Shown: one piece after another, positions 35,754 through 44,132 of the stretch
How the letters are laid out: every line of letters begins with the position of its first letter
Position numbering within the stretch: the first letter of the stretch is position 1
Assembly (NCBI GenBank): GCA_020072785.1
Contig: JAIQGG010000002.1
Span: 248,001 to 312,000 of the forward strand
DNA from: Terriglobia bacterium
GTDB lineage: Bacteria; Acidobacteriota; Terriglobia; Acidiferrales; UBA7541
Direction: 5' to 3'
Length of the DNA: 64,000 bases
Notes under the pieces: model-generated
Told to the model about the DNA's origin: nothing
The model's database searches: none
What the model saw: only the letters and a program-made list of their open reading frames with translations
Translations under genes and position numbers: made by a program

Positions 35754-37136
35754 ATGCTGGAGCGCGACTCGCTCGCCGTTTTTCTCGAGGCCGCGCGGCG
35801 CCTGGATGCAGGCTTCGCGGCGCTGCCGGAGTTTGCGACCGCTGCTCCCGGCATGGAGCGCTTCCCGGAAGTCCTGTTCGCCGCCGCCGACCGCCTGCGC
35901 GACAACTATCCTTACTTCCACCCGCTCTACGCCGGCCAGATGCTCAAGCCGCCGCACCCCGTGGCGCGCCTCGCCTATGCTCTGGCCCTGTGGATCAATC
36001 CCAACAATCACGCCCTCGATGGCGGGCGCGCCAGCTCGGCCATGGAGAAAGAAGCGGTCGCGGAACTCGCCGCCATGTTCGGCTGGCGGGATTTCCTCGG
36101 GCATCTTTGCGGCGGCGGCACCATGGCCAATCTCGAAGCCCTGTGGATTGCCGGACAGGTGCACCCCGGCAAGACCATCCTCGCTTCCGCGCAGTCCCAC
36201 TACACGCACAGCCGCATCTGCGGCGTCCTGCAGCTGCCTTTCGAAGCGCTGCCCTGCGATGTCCGCGGACGCATGGATGGCGCGGCGCTTGCGGCGCGCC
36301 TGGCGCGCGGCGGCGTGGCCGCCGTCGTGGCCACCCTGGGCACCCCCGGCACCGGCGCCGTCGATCCGCTGCCGGAGATCCTGGCCCTGCGTGAACGCCA
36401 CGGCTTCCGCCTCCATGTGGACGCCGCTTACGGCGGCTATTTTGTCCTGGCGGAAAATCTCGGTGCGGAAGCGCAGAGCGCCTTCGCGCGCCTCGGGGAA
36501 GCCGATTCCCTCGTCATCGATCCCCACAAGCACGGCCTGCAGCCCTATGGCTGCGGCTGCGTCCTCTTCCGCGATCCCGGCGTTGGCCGTTTCTACCGGC
36601 ACGATTCGCCCTACACCTACTTCACCTCCGCGGAGCTGCATCTCGGCGAGATCAGCCTGGAATGCTCCCGCCCGGGAGCCGCGGCAGTGGCGCTGTGGGC
36701 CACGCAGAAGCTGCTTCCGCTGAGCCAGGGCGGGGAGTTCGCCCGCGGCCTGCAGCGGGGCCGCGAGGCGGCGCTGGCCCTCTATCAGAAATTGCTCCGC
36801 GACGCCCGCTTCGTCGTCCCCTTCGAGCCGCAACTGGACATCCTCGTTTTCGCGCCGCGGGCGCCGAGCGTCAGCGAAGCCTCGGCGCTCTCCCGGAGCA
36901 TTTTTGCCGCCGCCGCCCGCCGCCAGCTCCATCTGGCGCTGGCGGATTTGCCCGTGGAGTTTTTTGCGGACCAGGCGCCAACCATGCGCCGCGACCGCGC
37001 CATGCTCACCTGCCTGCGTTCGGTGCTGATGAAGCCCGAGCACCTGGACTGGATCGAAAAAATCGCGGAACTCCTCTCCGCCGCGGCCGAGGAGGTGCTC
37101 GCTGCAAGCAGGGGTACGGAGACGAACCAGCCCTGA
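35754..37136 (+). CDS. Group II pyridoxal-phosphate-dependent decarboxylase
   Basis: A 460-residue fold-type I PLP enzyme. The PLP lysine is Lys259 in DPHKHGLQPYGCGCVLF, preceded by the cofactor Asp in LHVDAAYGGYFVL. NNHALDGGRASSAMEKEAV and HLCGGGTMANLEALW match the glutamate/tyrosine/aromatic-L-amino-acid decarboxylase group. ATG 35754 is the first start that gives the usual N-terminus. It follows tolC by 46 bases and may be co-transcribed. The substrate is unknown; it may serve tyrosine, tryptophan, glutamate or aspartate. The link to the efflux genes or to the hopanoid genes downstream is only positional. Confidence 0.87.
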   Translation: MLERDSLAVFLEAARRLDAGFAALPEFATAAPGMERFPEVLFAAADRLRDNYPYFHPLYAGQMLKPPHPVARLAYALALWINPNNHALDGGRASSAMEKEAVAELAAMFGWRDFLGHLCGGGTMANLEALWIAGQVHPGKTILASAQSHYTHSRICGVLQLPFEALPCDVRGRMDGAALAARLARGGVAAVVATLGTPGTGAVDPLPEILALRERHGFRLHVDAAYGGYFVLAENLGAEAQSAFARLGEADSLVIDPHKHGLQPYGCGCVLFRDPGVGRFYRHDSPYTYFTSAELHLGEISLECSRPGAAAVALWATQKLLPLSQGGEFARGLQRGREAALALYQKLLRDARFVVPFEPQLDILVFAPRAPSVSEASALSRSIFAAAARRQLHLALADLPVEFFADQAPTMRRDRAMLTCLRSVLMKPEHLDWIEKIAELLSAAAEEVLAASRGTETNQP

Positions 37137-37277
37137 GGAATTGGTTTGGGCCGGGAAAGCCAGTCGGGTAGAATAAAAGCCTGGTTTCCGTGCTCTAAAC
37201 AGCCGTCCGCCGCGTGCGGTGCTGTTTTGGGGTGGTGGTGTGGGGGAAACCTGTCCCGATTGGATTGAGGGTGAAGA

Positions 37278-38786
37278 ATGCCGGATGTAATGAAGACGCT
37301 GCTGCTGAATCCGCCGAGCTTTGAGAATTTCGACGGCGGAGCCAGTTCGCGGTGGCCCGCGACGCGCGAGATCGAATCCTACTGGTACCCCGTGTGGCTG
37401 ACCTACCCGGCGGGCATGCTCCCGGGCAGCCGCCTGCTGGACGCCTCGCCGCACAAGGTGAGCTGGAAGCAGACCATCGAGATCGCCAAGGACTACGAAT
37501 TTCTGGTCCTCTTTACCTCTACTGTCGGGTTCGCCAGCGACCTGAAACTCACCCGCCTGATCAAGGAACAGAATCCCGGTCTGAAGATCGCCTTCGTCGG
37601 CCCGCACGGGCACATCAAGCCGGACGAGACCCTGCAAGCCAGCGAAGACATCGATTTCGTGACCCGCGGGGAGTTCGATCACTCCGTCGTGGAATTCGCC
37701 CAGGGCCAGCCGCTCGCCGAGATCGCCGGGATCAGCTACCGCAAGGACGGCAAGGTCGTGCACAACCCGGACCGCGCGCAACTGCACACCGCGGAACTCG
37801 ATGCGCTCCCCTTCGCCGCCGAAATTTACAAGCGGGACCTGGAGATCGAACGCTATACCGTGCCCTTCTTGCTGCATCCCTTCGTTTCCTTCTATACCAG
37901 CCGCGGCTGCCCCGCGTTGTGCACCTTCTGCATGTGGCCGCAGACCATTTCCGGGCACGCCTGGCGCGTGCGTTCCGCGGAGAACGTGGCCCGCGAAGTG
38001 AAGTTCGCCATCGAAGCCTTTCCGCAGATGAAGGAAATTTTCTTCGACGACGACACCTTTAACATCCGCAAGGACCGCGTCCTCGAAATCTGCAAGCTCT
38101 TCAAGCCCCTCAAGTTCCGCTGGTCCAGCACGGCCCGCGTGCACAGCGACTACGATACGCTCAAGGCCATGGCCGATGCCGGCGCCCGCCTCTTCATCGT
38201 GGGCTTCGAATCCGGCGATGCGCAAATCCTCAAGAACATCAAGAAGGGCGCTACCGTCGAGATGGCCCGCACCTTCATGAAGAACTGCCGCAAGGTCGGC
38301 ATCCGCGTGCACGGCGACTTCATCATCGGCTTGCCCGGCGAGACCCGCGAGTCCATCGCCAATACCATCGAGTTCGCCAAAGAGCTCGATTGCGAGACCA
38401 TCCAGGTTTCCCTGGCCCATGCCATGCCCGGTACCGAGCTCCACGACCAGATGGCCCGCGACGGCTTCCTGCGCGTCGAGGCCCTCGCCGATTCCAGCGG
38501 CCACCAGCTCCCGCACATCGAGTTCCCGCACCTCTCCAAGGCCGAGATGATGGCCGGGGTCCACCGCTTCTACGACGAGTACTACTTCCGCCCCAAGGTC
38601 GCCTGGCGCATCGTCCGCGAAGCCCTGTGGGACGCCCACGAGCGCAAGCGCCTGTATCACGAGGCCGTGGATTTCCTTAAACTTCGTGCGGAACGCCTGA
38701 AGTGGGCCCGCCAACAGCACGACGAGCCGGCCAAAACCGTGGTCCCCGTGCCGGGCGCCACCACTACGGCTTCGGCCAACGATTAA
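37278..38786 (+). CDS. hpnJ: Hopanoid biosynthesis B12-binding radical SAM protein HpnJ
   Basis: A 502-residue protein with an N-terminal cobalamin-binding-like domain (about residues 5-165, opening KTLLLNPPSFENFDGGASSR, characteristic of HpnJ) and a radical SAM domain. The cluster cysteines are Cys211, Cys215 and Cys218 (CPALCTFC). HpnJ acts late in extended hopanoid side-chain synthesis, converting the glucosaminyl group of bacteriohopanetetrol into the cyclitol ether. Two hpnI-like genes are within 8 kb, but hpnK (deacetylase) is not seen in the window. Translation starts at the ATG after GAGGGTGAAGA. Confidence 0.93.
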   Translation: MPDVMKTLLLNPPSFENFDGGASSRWPATREIESYWYPVWLTYPAGMLPGSRLLDASPHKVSWKQTIEIAKDYEFLVLFTSTVGFASDLKLTRLIKEQNPGLKIAFVGPHGHIKPDETLQASEDIDFVTRGEFDHSVVEFAQGQPLAEIAGISYRKDGKVVHNPDRAQLHTAELDALPFAAEIYKRDLEIERYTVPFLLHPFVSFYTSRGCPALCTFCMWPQTISGHAWRVRSAENVAREVKFAIEAFPQMKEIFFDDDTFNIRKDRVLEICKLFKPLKFRWSSTARVHSDYDTLKAMADAGARLFIVGFESGDAQILKNIKKGATVEMARTFMKNCRKVGIRVHGDFIIGLPGETRESIANTIEFAKELDCETIQVSLAHAMPGTELHDQMARDGFLRVEALADSSGHQLPHIEFPHLSKAEMMAGVHRFYDEYYFRPKVAWRIVREALWDAHERKRLYHEAVDFLKLRAERLKWARQQHDEPAKTVVPVPGATTTASAND

Positions 38787-38796
38787 TCCACCGCAG

Positions 38797-39225
38797 ATGG
38801 GACACCAACGCAGGCTGCGCATCAAGACTCTGGCCTTGGTCTGTGCCATGGTCGTGTGCGCCAACGCCGGAGACCTGCTGCTCAAACGCGGCATGACCCA
38901 GGTCGGAGCGGTCCAGCTTTCCGCCGCGGGACTCTCCCACGCTTTCCTGCTTACGGTTCTTAATTCCACGATCTGGATCGCCATTCTGTTTCTGCTGGGC
39001 TTCATGTTCAGCTATATGACCGCAGTTTCCTGGGCGGACTACAGCTACGTGATGCCTGCGGGAGCCTTCGGCTATGCGGCACTGACGTTTCTGGCGGTGG
39101 TCTTCCTCGGGGAGACGGTGACGCCGCGGCGCTGGGCCGGCGTGGCGCTCATCTGCGCCGGCGTGCTTCTGGTGGGACAGACGAAGCCGCGCACCACCGC
39201 TGCGACGCCCCAGGTGACGCCATGA
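38797..39225 (+). CDS. Small EamA/SMR-type membrane protein A
   Basis: A 142-residue protein with four transmembrane helices, similar to half an EamA transporter (AFGYAALTFLAVVFLGETVTPRRWAGVALICAGVLLV is the family end; shown motif GETVTPRRWAGV). It begins 10 bases after hpnJ and overlaps the next small membrane protein by 4 bases. The pair resembles ArnE/ArnF, which together flip an undecaprenyl-phosphate sugar; that role is inferred. Confidence 0.8.
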   Translation: MGHQRRLRIKTLALVCAMVVCANAGDLLLKRGMTQVGAVQLSAAGLSHAFLLTVLNSTIWIAILFLLGFMFSYMTAVSWADYSYVMPAGAFGYAALTFLAVVFLGETVTPRRWAGVALICAGVLLVGQTKPRTTAATPQVTP

Positions 39226-39593
39226 TGCGCAGCATGGGAATGCTCGGGGTGCTGATTCTGAGCAGCACGGGGGGTGAAATCGCCATCACCCACGGGATGA
39301 AGGTGGTCGGTGAGCCGGAGCGGTTGCGGCCCCGCGCTTTGCTGCTCTTCCTCGGGCGGGCCCTTCGCAATACCTGGTTCTGGACCGGCGTGCCGCTGCT
39401 GGCGCTTTCCTTTTATTCCTTGCTGGTGCTGCTCTCCTGGGAGCCGGCCAGTTTTGTCATTCCGGCCTCCGCACTGAACTACGTCGTGGGAACGTTTGGG
39501 GCCAAGTACCTCCTCGGCGAAGAAGTGAACGCTGCGCGCTGGGCGGGTGTCATCCTGGTCTGTGCCGGCGTGGCCCTGGTGGCGGCGGGATAG
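39222..39593 (+). CDS. Small EamA/SMR-type membrane protein B
   Basis: A 123-residue four-helix protein, partner of the preceding gene, whose stop it overlaps (ATGA). The C-terminal motif GEEVNAARWAGVILVCAGVA parallels that of the partner. Dual-gene, antiparallel arrangements are typical of heterodimeric SMR-like flippases. It lies within the hopanoid/glycosyltransferase run. Confidence 0.8.
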   Translation: MMRSMGMLGVLILSSTGGEIAITHGMKVVGEPERLRPRALLLFLGRALRNTWFWTGVPLLALSFYSLLVLLSWEPASFVIPASALNYVVGTFGAKYLLGEEVNAARWAGVILVCAGVALVAAG

Positions 39594-39681
39594 GCAGAGA
39601 AGAGCAATGACGGCTCCCCGGACCGCGGTGTGCAGCAAGAAGATCAGTCTTTGATTCTTGGGAAGGCCGGCTCGGGAGAGA

Positions 39682-41037
39682 ATGAGGGTGGGCGTGGCAC
39701 ATCGCGATTCAGCAGTGCTCTCGACCGCAGCCGCTTCTCGATCCACGCGCACCATCTTGATCCTGGTCCTCGCTGCGCTGGTGGTCCGTATCGCCGTGAT
39801 TCCCTTTGTGATCGATGAGCACCTCAAGCCCGCTCGCGATCACTGGAAGTTCGGCTGGGAGGAAGGCAAGATCGCGCGCTCGCTCGCGACCGGCCAGGGC
39901 TTCAGTTCACCCTTCTTCGAGCGCACGGGCCCGACCGCCTGGACCACTCCGGTATATCCAGGACTGCTTGCCGGCGTCTTTTGGCTTTTCGGCGTCTACA
40001 CGCGTGCTTCGGCCTGGGCCATCCTTATTTTGAACGCTGTCTTTGCCTCTCTCACCGGCATCCCCGTCTATTTCCTGGCGCGGCGCGGCTTCGGACCGCC
40101 CGCCGCCTTTTGGGCCGGCTGGGTCTGGACTCTCCATCCCTACTCCATCTTTCTCTCCTCCAGCTTCATCTGGGGAAACTGCCTCGATGCTCTGATGATG
40201 GCCCTGCTCCTCTGGGTCACGCTGGCGATCGAGGACCAGACCAGCCTCGTGCGCTGGATCGGCTATGGTCTCCTGTGGGGAGTGGCGGCGCTGAACAATG
40301 CGGTCGTCCTCTCCACGCTTCCTTTTCTTCTCGGATGGCTGGCCTGGCGCCGCCAGCGGCGCGGCAGAGCCTGGCGCTTGTCCACGATTGCCACGCTCTT
40401 GACGCTGGCCCTCACCGTCTCCCCTTGGTTCGTCCGCAACTACGCCACCTTCGGCCGCTTCATTCCCTTCCGCGACACCTTCTGGCTGGTCTTCTGGATG
40501 GGCAATACCGGGGACGCCTCCGCTCCCTATCCGGACTGGGCCAATCCGGCGCACAACGATGCGGAGCTCGCGAAATACTACCGCCTCGGAGAGCTTGGCT
40601 ACATGCAGGAAAAGCGCAGTGCCTCGCTCGATTACCTCCGGCAGCACCCGGGCCTGTTCCTGCGGACTTCCGCCAAGCGCTTCCTCTTTACCTGGACCGG
40701 TTTCTGGTCCTTCAGGCCGGCCTATCTGGCTGCGGAGCCGCTGGAATTCGCCAACATTGGATTTTGCGCCGCGCTCACCGCGTTGCTGCTGGCCGGATTG
40801 CGCCGCGCCTATCTCCTCAACCGGCCGGCCGTGCTTCCTTTTGCGCTTGTCTTGCTCAGTTATCCGCTGGTGTACTATTTCACGCACACGGACATCGACT
40901 ATCGCCATCCCATCGATCCCGTAGCGGCGGTTTTCATGGGCGTGCTGATCGCGGGCTGGCGCAGGAAGCACACGAAATCCGGCGCGGGATTCGGGACCAC
41001 GGAATTCGTATCCGAATCCCCGGGCTTGCGGGGATAA
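39682..41037 (+). CDS. GT39-like membrane glycosyltransferase
   Basis: A 451-residue polytopic protein with about 10-12 helices. An acidic residue pair near the first periplasmic loop (IDEHLKPARDHW) and FWLFGVYTRASAWAILILNA fit the ArnT/PMT superfamily, which moves sugars from polyprenyl phosphate to lipids or proteins on the periplasmic side. ATG 39682 follows GGGAG by three bases; a TTG at 39658 is in frame but has a weaker site. The hpnI-like gene begins six bases after its stop, so the two are surely co-transcribed. Confidence 0.8.
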   Translation: MRVGVAHRDSAVLSTAAASRSTRTILILVLAALVVRIAVIPFVIDEHLKPARDHWKFGWEEGKIARSLATGQGFSSPFFERTGPTAWTTPVYPGLLAGVFWLFGVYTRASAWAILILNAVFASLTGIPVYFLARRGFGPPAAFWAGWVWTLHPYSIFLSSSFIWGNCLDALMMALLLWVTLAIEDQTSLVRWIGYGLLWGVAALNNAVVLSTLPFLLGWLAWRRQRRGRAWRLSTIATLLTLALTVSPWFVRNYATFGRFIPFRDTFWLVFWMGNTGDASAPYPDWANPAHNDAELAKYYRLGELGYMQEKRSASLDYLRQHPGLFLRTSAKRFLFTWTGFWSFRPAYLAAEPLEFANIGFCAALTALLLAGLRRAYLLNRPAVLPFALVLLSYPLVYYFTHTDIDYRHPIDPVAAVFMGVLIAGWRRKHTKSGAGFGTTEFVSESPGLRG

Positions 41038-41043
41038 GGGCGA

Positions 41044-42098
41044 GTGGACCGGGAGATGGCCTTGCAACTATTGCGATGGGCGGCGCTGCTTACAGCGCTC
41101 GGGCCGCTGGTCTACTACGCCCTGGCCATCTACTGCGGCTGGGATTTTTTCCGCCGCGTGCGCCGCACATCGCCGGCCGCTTCTTCTTTCACTCCTCCGG
41201 CGAGCATCCTCAAGCCCGTGCGCGGGGTGGACTGCGGCGCCTATGAGAATTTCGCCAGCTTCTGCCGCCTAGACTACCCCGAATACGAAATCCTCTTCGC
41301 CGTCGGCGACGCCGATGATCCCGTCATCCCGCTCATCGAGAAGCTGCAGCGCGAATTTCCCCGGCGCCGCATCCGGCTGCTCGCCTCCGTGCCCCAGATC
41401 GGCGCCAACCGCAAGGTGAACAACTTGTGCGCGCTGGTGCGCGCCGCGCAGCATGACCTGCTGGTGATCAACGATAGCGACGTGCGCGTCGAGCCCAGCT
41501 ATCTGCGGGAAGTGGCTGCGCCGTTTGCCGATCCCCGGCTGGGCGCGGTGACCTCATTCTTCCGCGGCCGCGTCGAGGGCGGTGTCGCCGCCGCCCTGGA
41601 AGCCCTGGTGCTCGCCACAGAGACGGTGCCCAATGCCCTCGTGGCCCGGAAAATCGAGGGCAAGGTGCAATTCGCCTTCGGCTGGACCATGGCCACCACC
41701 CGCCAGCACCTCGCCTCCATCGGCGGCTTCGAGGCCATGGCCAATCACCACTCCGACGATTTCGAGCTGGGCAACCGCAGCTGACCTTCGGCCTGCCCTG
41801 GGCCGTCCTCGCCGCCCTTCTGGCGCCTTCCGTCACAATCGCCGCGAGCTATCTCGCGGCGTATCTGTTCCTGCGCTTGTTGCTCGTCTGGACCGTGGGC
41901 GTCTGGGGACTCGACGATCCCGTGACGCGGAAAAGCCTGTGGCTCGTGCCTCTGCGCGACGCCTTGAACTTTGCCGTGTGGATCGCCGGTTTTTTCACCA
42001 GCAAAATCCGCTGGCGCGGTCTGGAGTTCCGTGTCCAGAAGGGGCTTCTGGTTCCCGTGCAGGACGCCGGGGATGCGCAGGCCGCTCCCCGCGCCTGA
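41044..42098 (+). pseudogene. hpnI: hpnI-like glycosyltransferase, copy 1, interrupted by deletion and frameshift
   Basis: HpnI adds GlcNAc to bacteriohopanetetrol. The N-terminal part reads from GTG 41044 to a stop at 41782-41784 (246 residues). It has an N-terminal helix, ASILKPVRGVDCGAYENFAS, the DxD-type region (INDSDVRVEPSYL) and HHSDDFELGNR. After the stop, homology resumes in another frame (LTFGLPWAVLAALL... to stop at 42096-42098), including WGLDDPVTRKSLWLVPLRDA. Compared with copy 2 about 142 bases are missing at roughly 41779-41783. That segment would encode the QxxRW catalytic motif. The gene is probably non-functional unless this is an assembly error. Confidence 0.82.
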
Positions 42099-42228
42099 AC
42101 GCTCTGTTTTTTTGGCGGCCGGTGGTTGAATCAGGGCGATCCAAGTACTATAGAAGCTCCAAAGAATAAATCAGAAGGGACGCCGCAGGGCGTAACTCCT
42201 TTCGCCGGTCAAACGTCCAAGACCAGAT

Positions 42229-44082
42229 ATGCGCCTGAACGCCAAGCCAGCCTCCGGTACACAGGACACCAGCCGGCGTGCGGCACTGTTCCTTCTCCTG
42301 TTTTTCTCCGCGCTCGTCTACCTCGGCAATGCGGGCTTTCCCGGCCTGCTCGATGATGCCGACTCTTCCCACGCCATGGTCGCTCGCGAGATGCTGCAGC
42401 GCCACGACTGGGTCATCCTGTACATGAACGGCATCCGCTACCTGATGAAGGCCCCGCTGCACTACTGGGCCGTGGCCGCCAGTTACCGCGCGTTCGGAAG
42501 CAACGAATTTTCCACGCGTCTGCCCGTGGCCCTGGCCATGATCGGCCTGGTGCTGCTGGTGAACGCCTTTGCGCGCCGCTTTTTCGGCCCGCGTGCCGGC
42601 CTCTATAGCGGTCTGGCCGCCTGCACCGGCGCGGGATTTTTTCTCTTCACGCGCATTATGATTCCGGAGGCCATCTACGCCCTGGAATTCACCGCCGTCT
42701 TCTATCTGTTTCTGCGGGGCTGGACCGGCTCGCTCGAGCCGCGCCTGGCCTACTGGGGAGCCGCGCTGTTCACCGCGCTGGCCATGCTTACCCGCGGCCT
42801 CGTCGGGGTGATTTTTCCCGTGGCCGTCCTCGGCCTGTTCATCCTGGCCACGCGGGGCTGGGACCGCTGGCGCGAGTTGCGGCCCGTTTCCAGCAGCCTG
42901 GTCTTTCTCCTGGTTGCCGCCCCCTGGCACATCCTCGCCAGCCTCCGCGCGCCCACCTTCTTCTGGTCGTACTTCATCAACGAGCATTTCAAGCGCGCCG
43001 TCGGCACCCGCTTTCCACCGGACTACGAAGCGGTCCCGCTGTGGTTGTGGCTCGGCGCGCATTTCATCTGGTTCTTTCCCTGGAGCGTCTTTTTTCCAGG
43101 GGCTTTGCGGAATATCCCCCATCCCCGCACCTGGAAGGCATTGTCTATCGAAGGACAGGCGCGGCTGCTGCTGCTCTTTTGGGCCGGATTCATTCTGCTC
43201 TTCTTCTCGCTCACCTTTGGTTCGCGCATGGAGTATTACAGTTTCGGCGCCTGGCCGGCCATCGCCATGCTCTTGGGTACTGGCCTGGCGCAGGCGGAGC
43301 AGGATGGCCGGCGCTGGGTGGGCGCGATGCAGTCGGCGCTGGCGCTTCTCGGCGCGGGAATCGCCGGCGTGCTGGCCACCCTGCTGTGGCGCTCCGCCAA
43401 CGTGCAGGTCCATGGCGATATCGCGTCGCTTCTGCAGGAGCGGGAAATCAATTTCTACCGCGTCTCCATGGCCCATGTGTTGGATCTGACCCCGCAGGCC
43501 TTTGCCGTGCTGCGGCTCCCGGCGGCGCTGGCTGCCGTGGCTTTGTTGTGCGGTTTCGGGGCCGCTTGGTGGCTGCGCCGCGCCCAGCGCGCCTCCGGCG
43601 CGGCGATCTGCATGGCCGCCACTATGGCCGTGTTTTTTTTCGCTGCCAATATCGCCCTGGGCGATTTCGGACCCTATCTTTCGGCGCGCCCGCTGGTGCG
43701 GAAAGTGCAGTCGCAGATGCGCCCGGAGGACGTGGTGGTCTTCTACGGCGAGTTTGACCTCGGCTCGAGCGTGGCTTTCTACACCCATCGGCGGCTGCTG
43801 CTTTGGAATGGGCGCTACAACAATCTCCTGCCAGGCTCTTACTATCCCGATGCGCCCCATCTGTTTCTGACGGATGCGGACTTTCTCCCGCTCTGGCAGG
43901 GCCCGCAGCGCGTCATCCTGTTTGTGCCCGCGGAGAAGCGCCAGGAAGCCATCCAGCGGCTCCCGGATGCGCGAGCCCACCTGCTTGCCGAATCCGGCGG
44001 AAAAGCCGTCTACGTCAATCATCCGCTTTCCGGCTCTTCTGCTCCGGGCGCCCCGGCGCCCGGAGCGGCGCCGGGAAATTGA
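42229..44082 (+). CDS. ArnT/PMT-like glycosyltransferase
   Basis: A 617-residue integral membrane enzyme of the ArnT/GT83 kind. It has about 11-12 helices, a diagnostic first periplasmic loop with acidic residues (GLLDDADSSHAMVAREML), the GIRYLMKAPLHYW segment typical of undecaprenyl-phosphate-sugar transferases, and a soluble C-terminal domain (about residues 490-590). It lies between the two hpnI-like genes. Related enzymes attach aminoarabinose or other sugars to lipid A; a hopanoid or other lipid acceptor is a guess from context. Confidence 0.87.
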   Translation: MRLNAKPASGTQDTSRRAALFLLLFFSALVYLGNAGFPGLLDDADSSHAMVAREMLQRHDWVILYMNGIRYLMKAPLHYWAVAASYRAFGSNEFSTRLPVALAMIGLVLLVNAFARRFFGPRAGLYSGLAACTGAGFFLFTRIMIPEAIYALEFTAVFYLFLRGWTGSLEPRLAYWGAALFTALAMLTRGLVGVIFPVAVLGLFILATRGWDRWRELRPVSSSLVFLLVAAPWHILASLRAPTFFWSYFINEHFKRAVGTRFPPDYEAVPLWLWLGAHFIWFFPWSVFFPGALRNIPHPRTWKALSIEGQARLLLLFWAGFILLFFSLTFGSRMEYYSFGAWPAIAMLLGTGLAQAEQDGRRWVGAMQSALALLGAGIAGVLATLLWRSANVQVHGDIASLLQEREINFYRVSMAHVLDLTPQAFAVLRLPAALAAVALLCGFGAAWWLRRAQRASGAAICMAATMAVFFFAANIALGDFGPYLSARPLVRKVQSQMRPEDVVVFYGEFDLGSSVAFYTHRRLLLWNGRYNNLLPGSYYPDAPHLFLTDADFLPLWQGPQRVILFVPAEKRQEAIQRLPDARAHLLAESGGKAVYVNHPLSGSSAPGAPAPGAAPGN

Positions 44083-44132
44083 CGTGGCGCCGCGGGCGGC
44101 TCTAGAGTAACCACAAGAACGGACGGAATTCT

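Noticed and set aside
35553-39005. A 1150-codon open frame on the minus strand.
   Set aside because: It is antisense to the end of tolC, the PLP decarboxylase and hpnJ, all with clear domain signatures. Long antisense frames are expected in GC-rich genes and this one shows no family motif.
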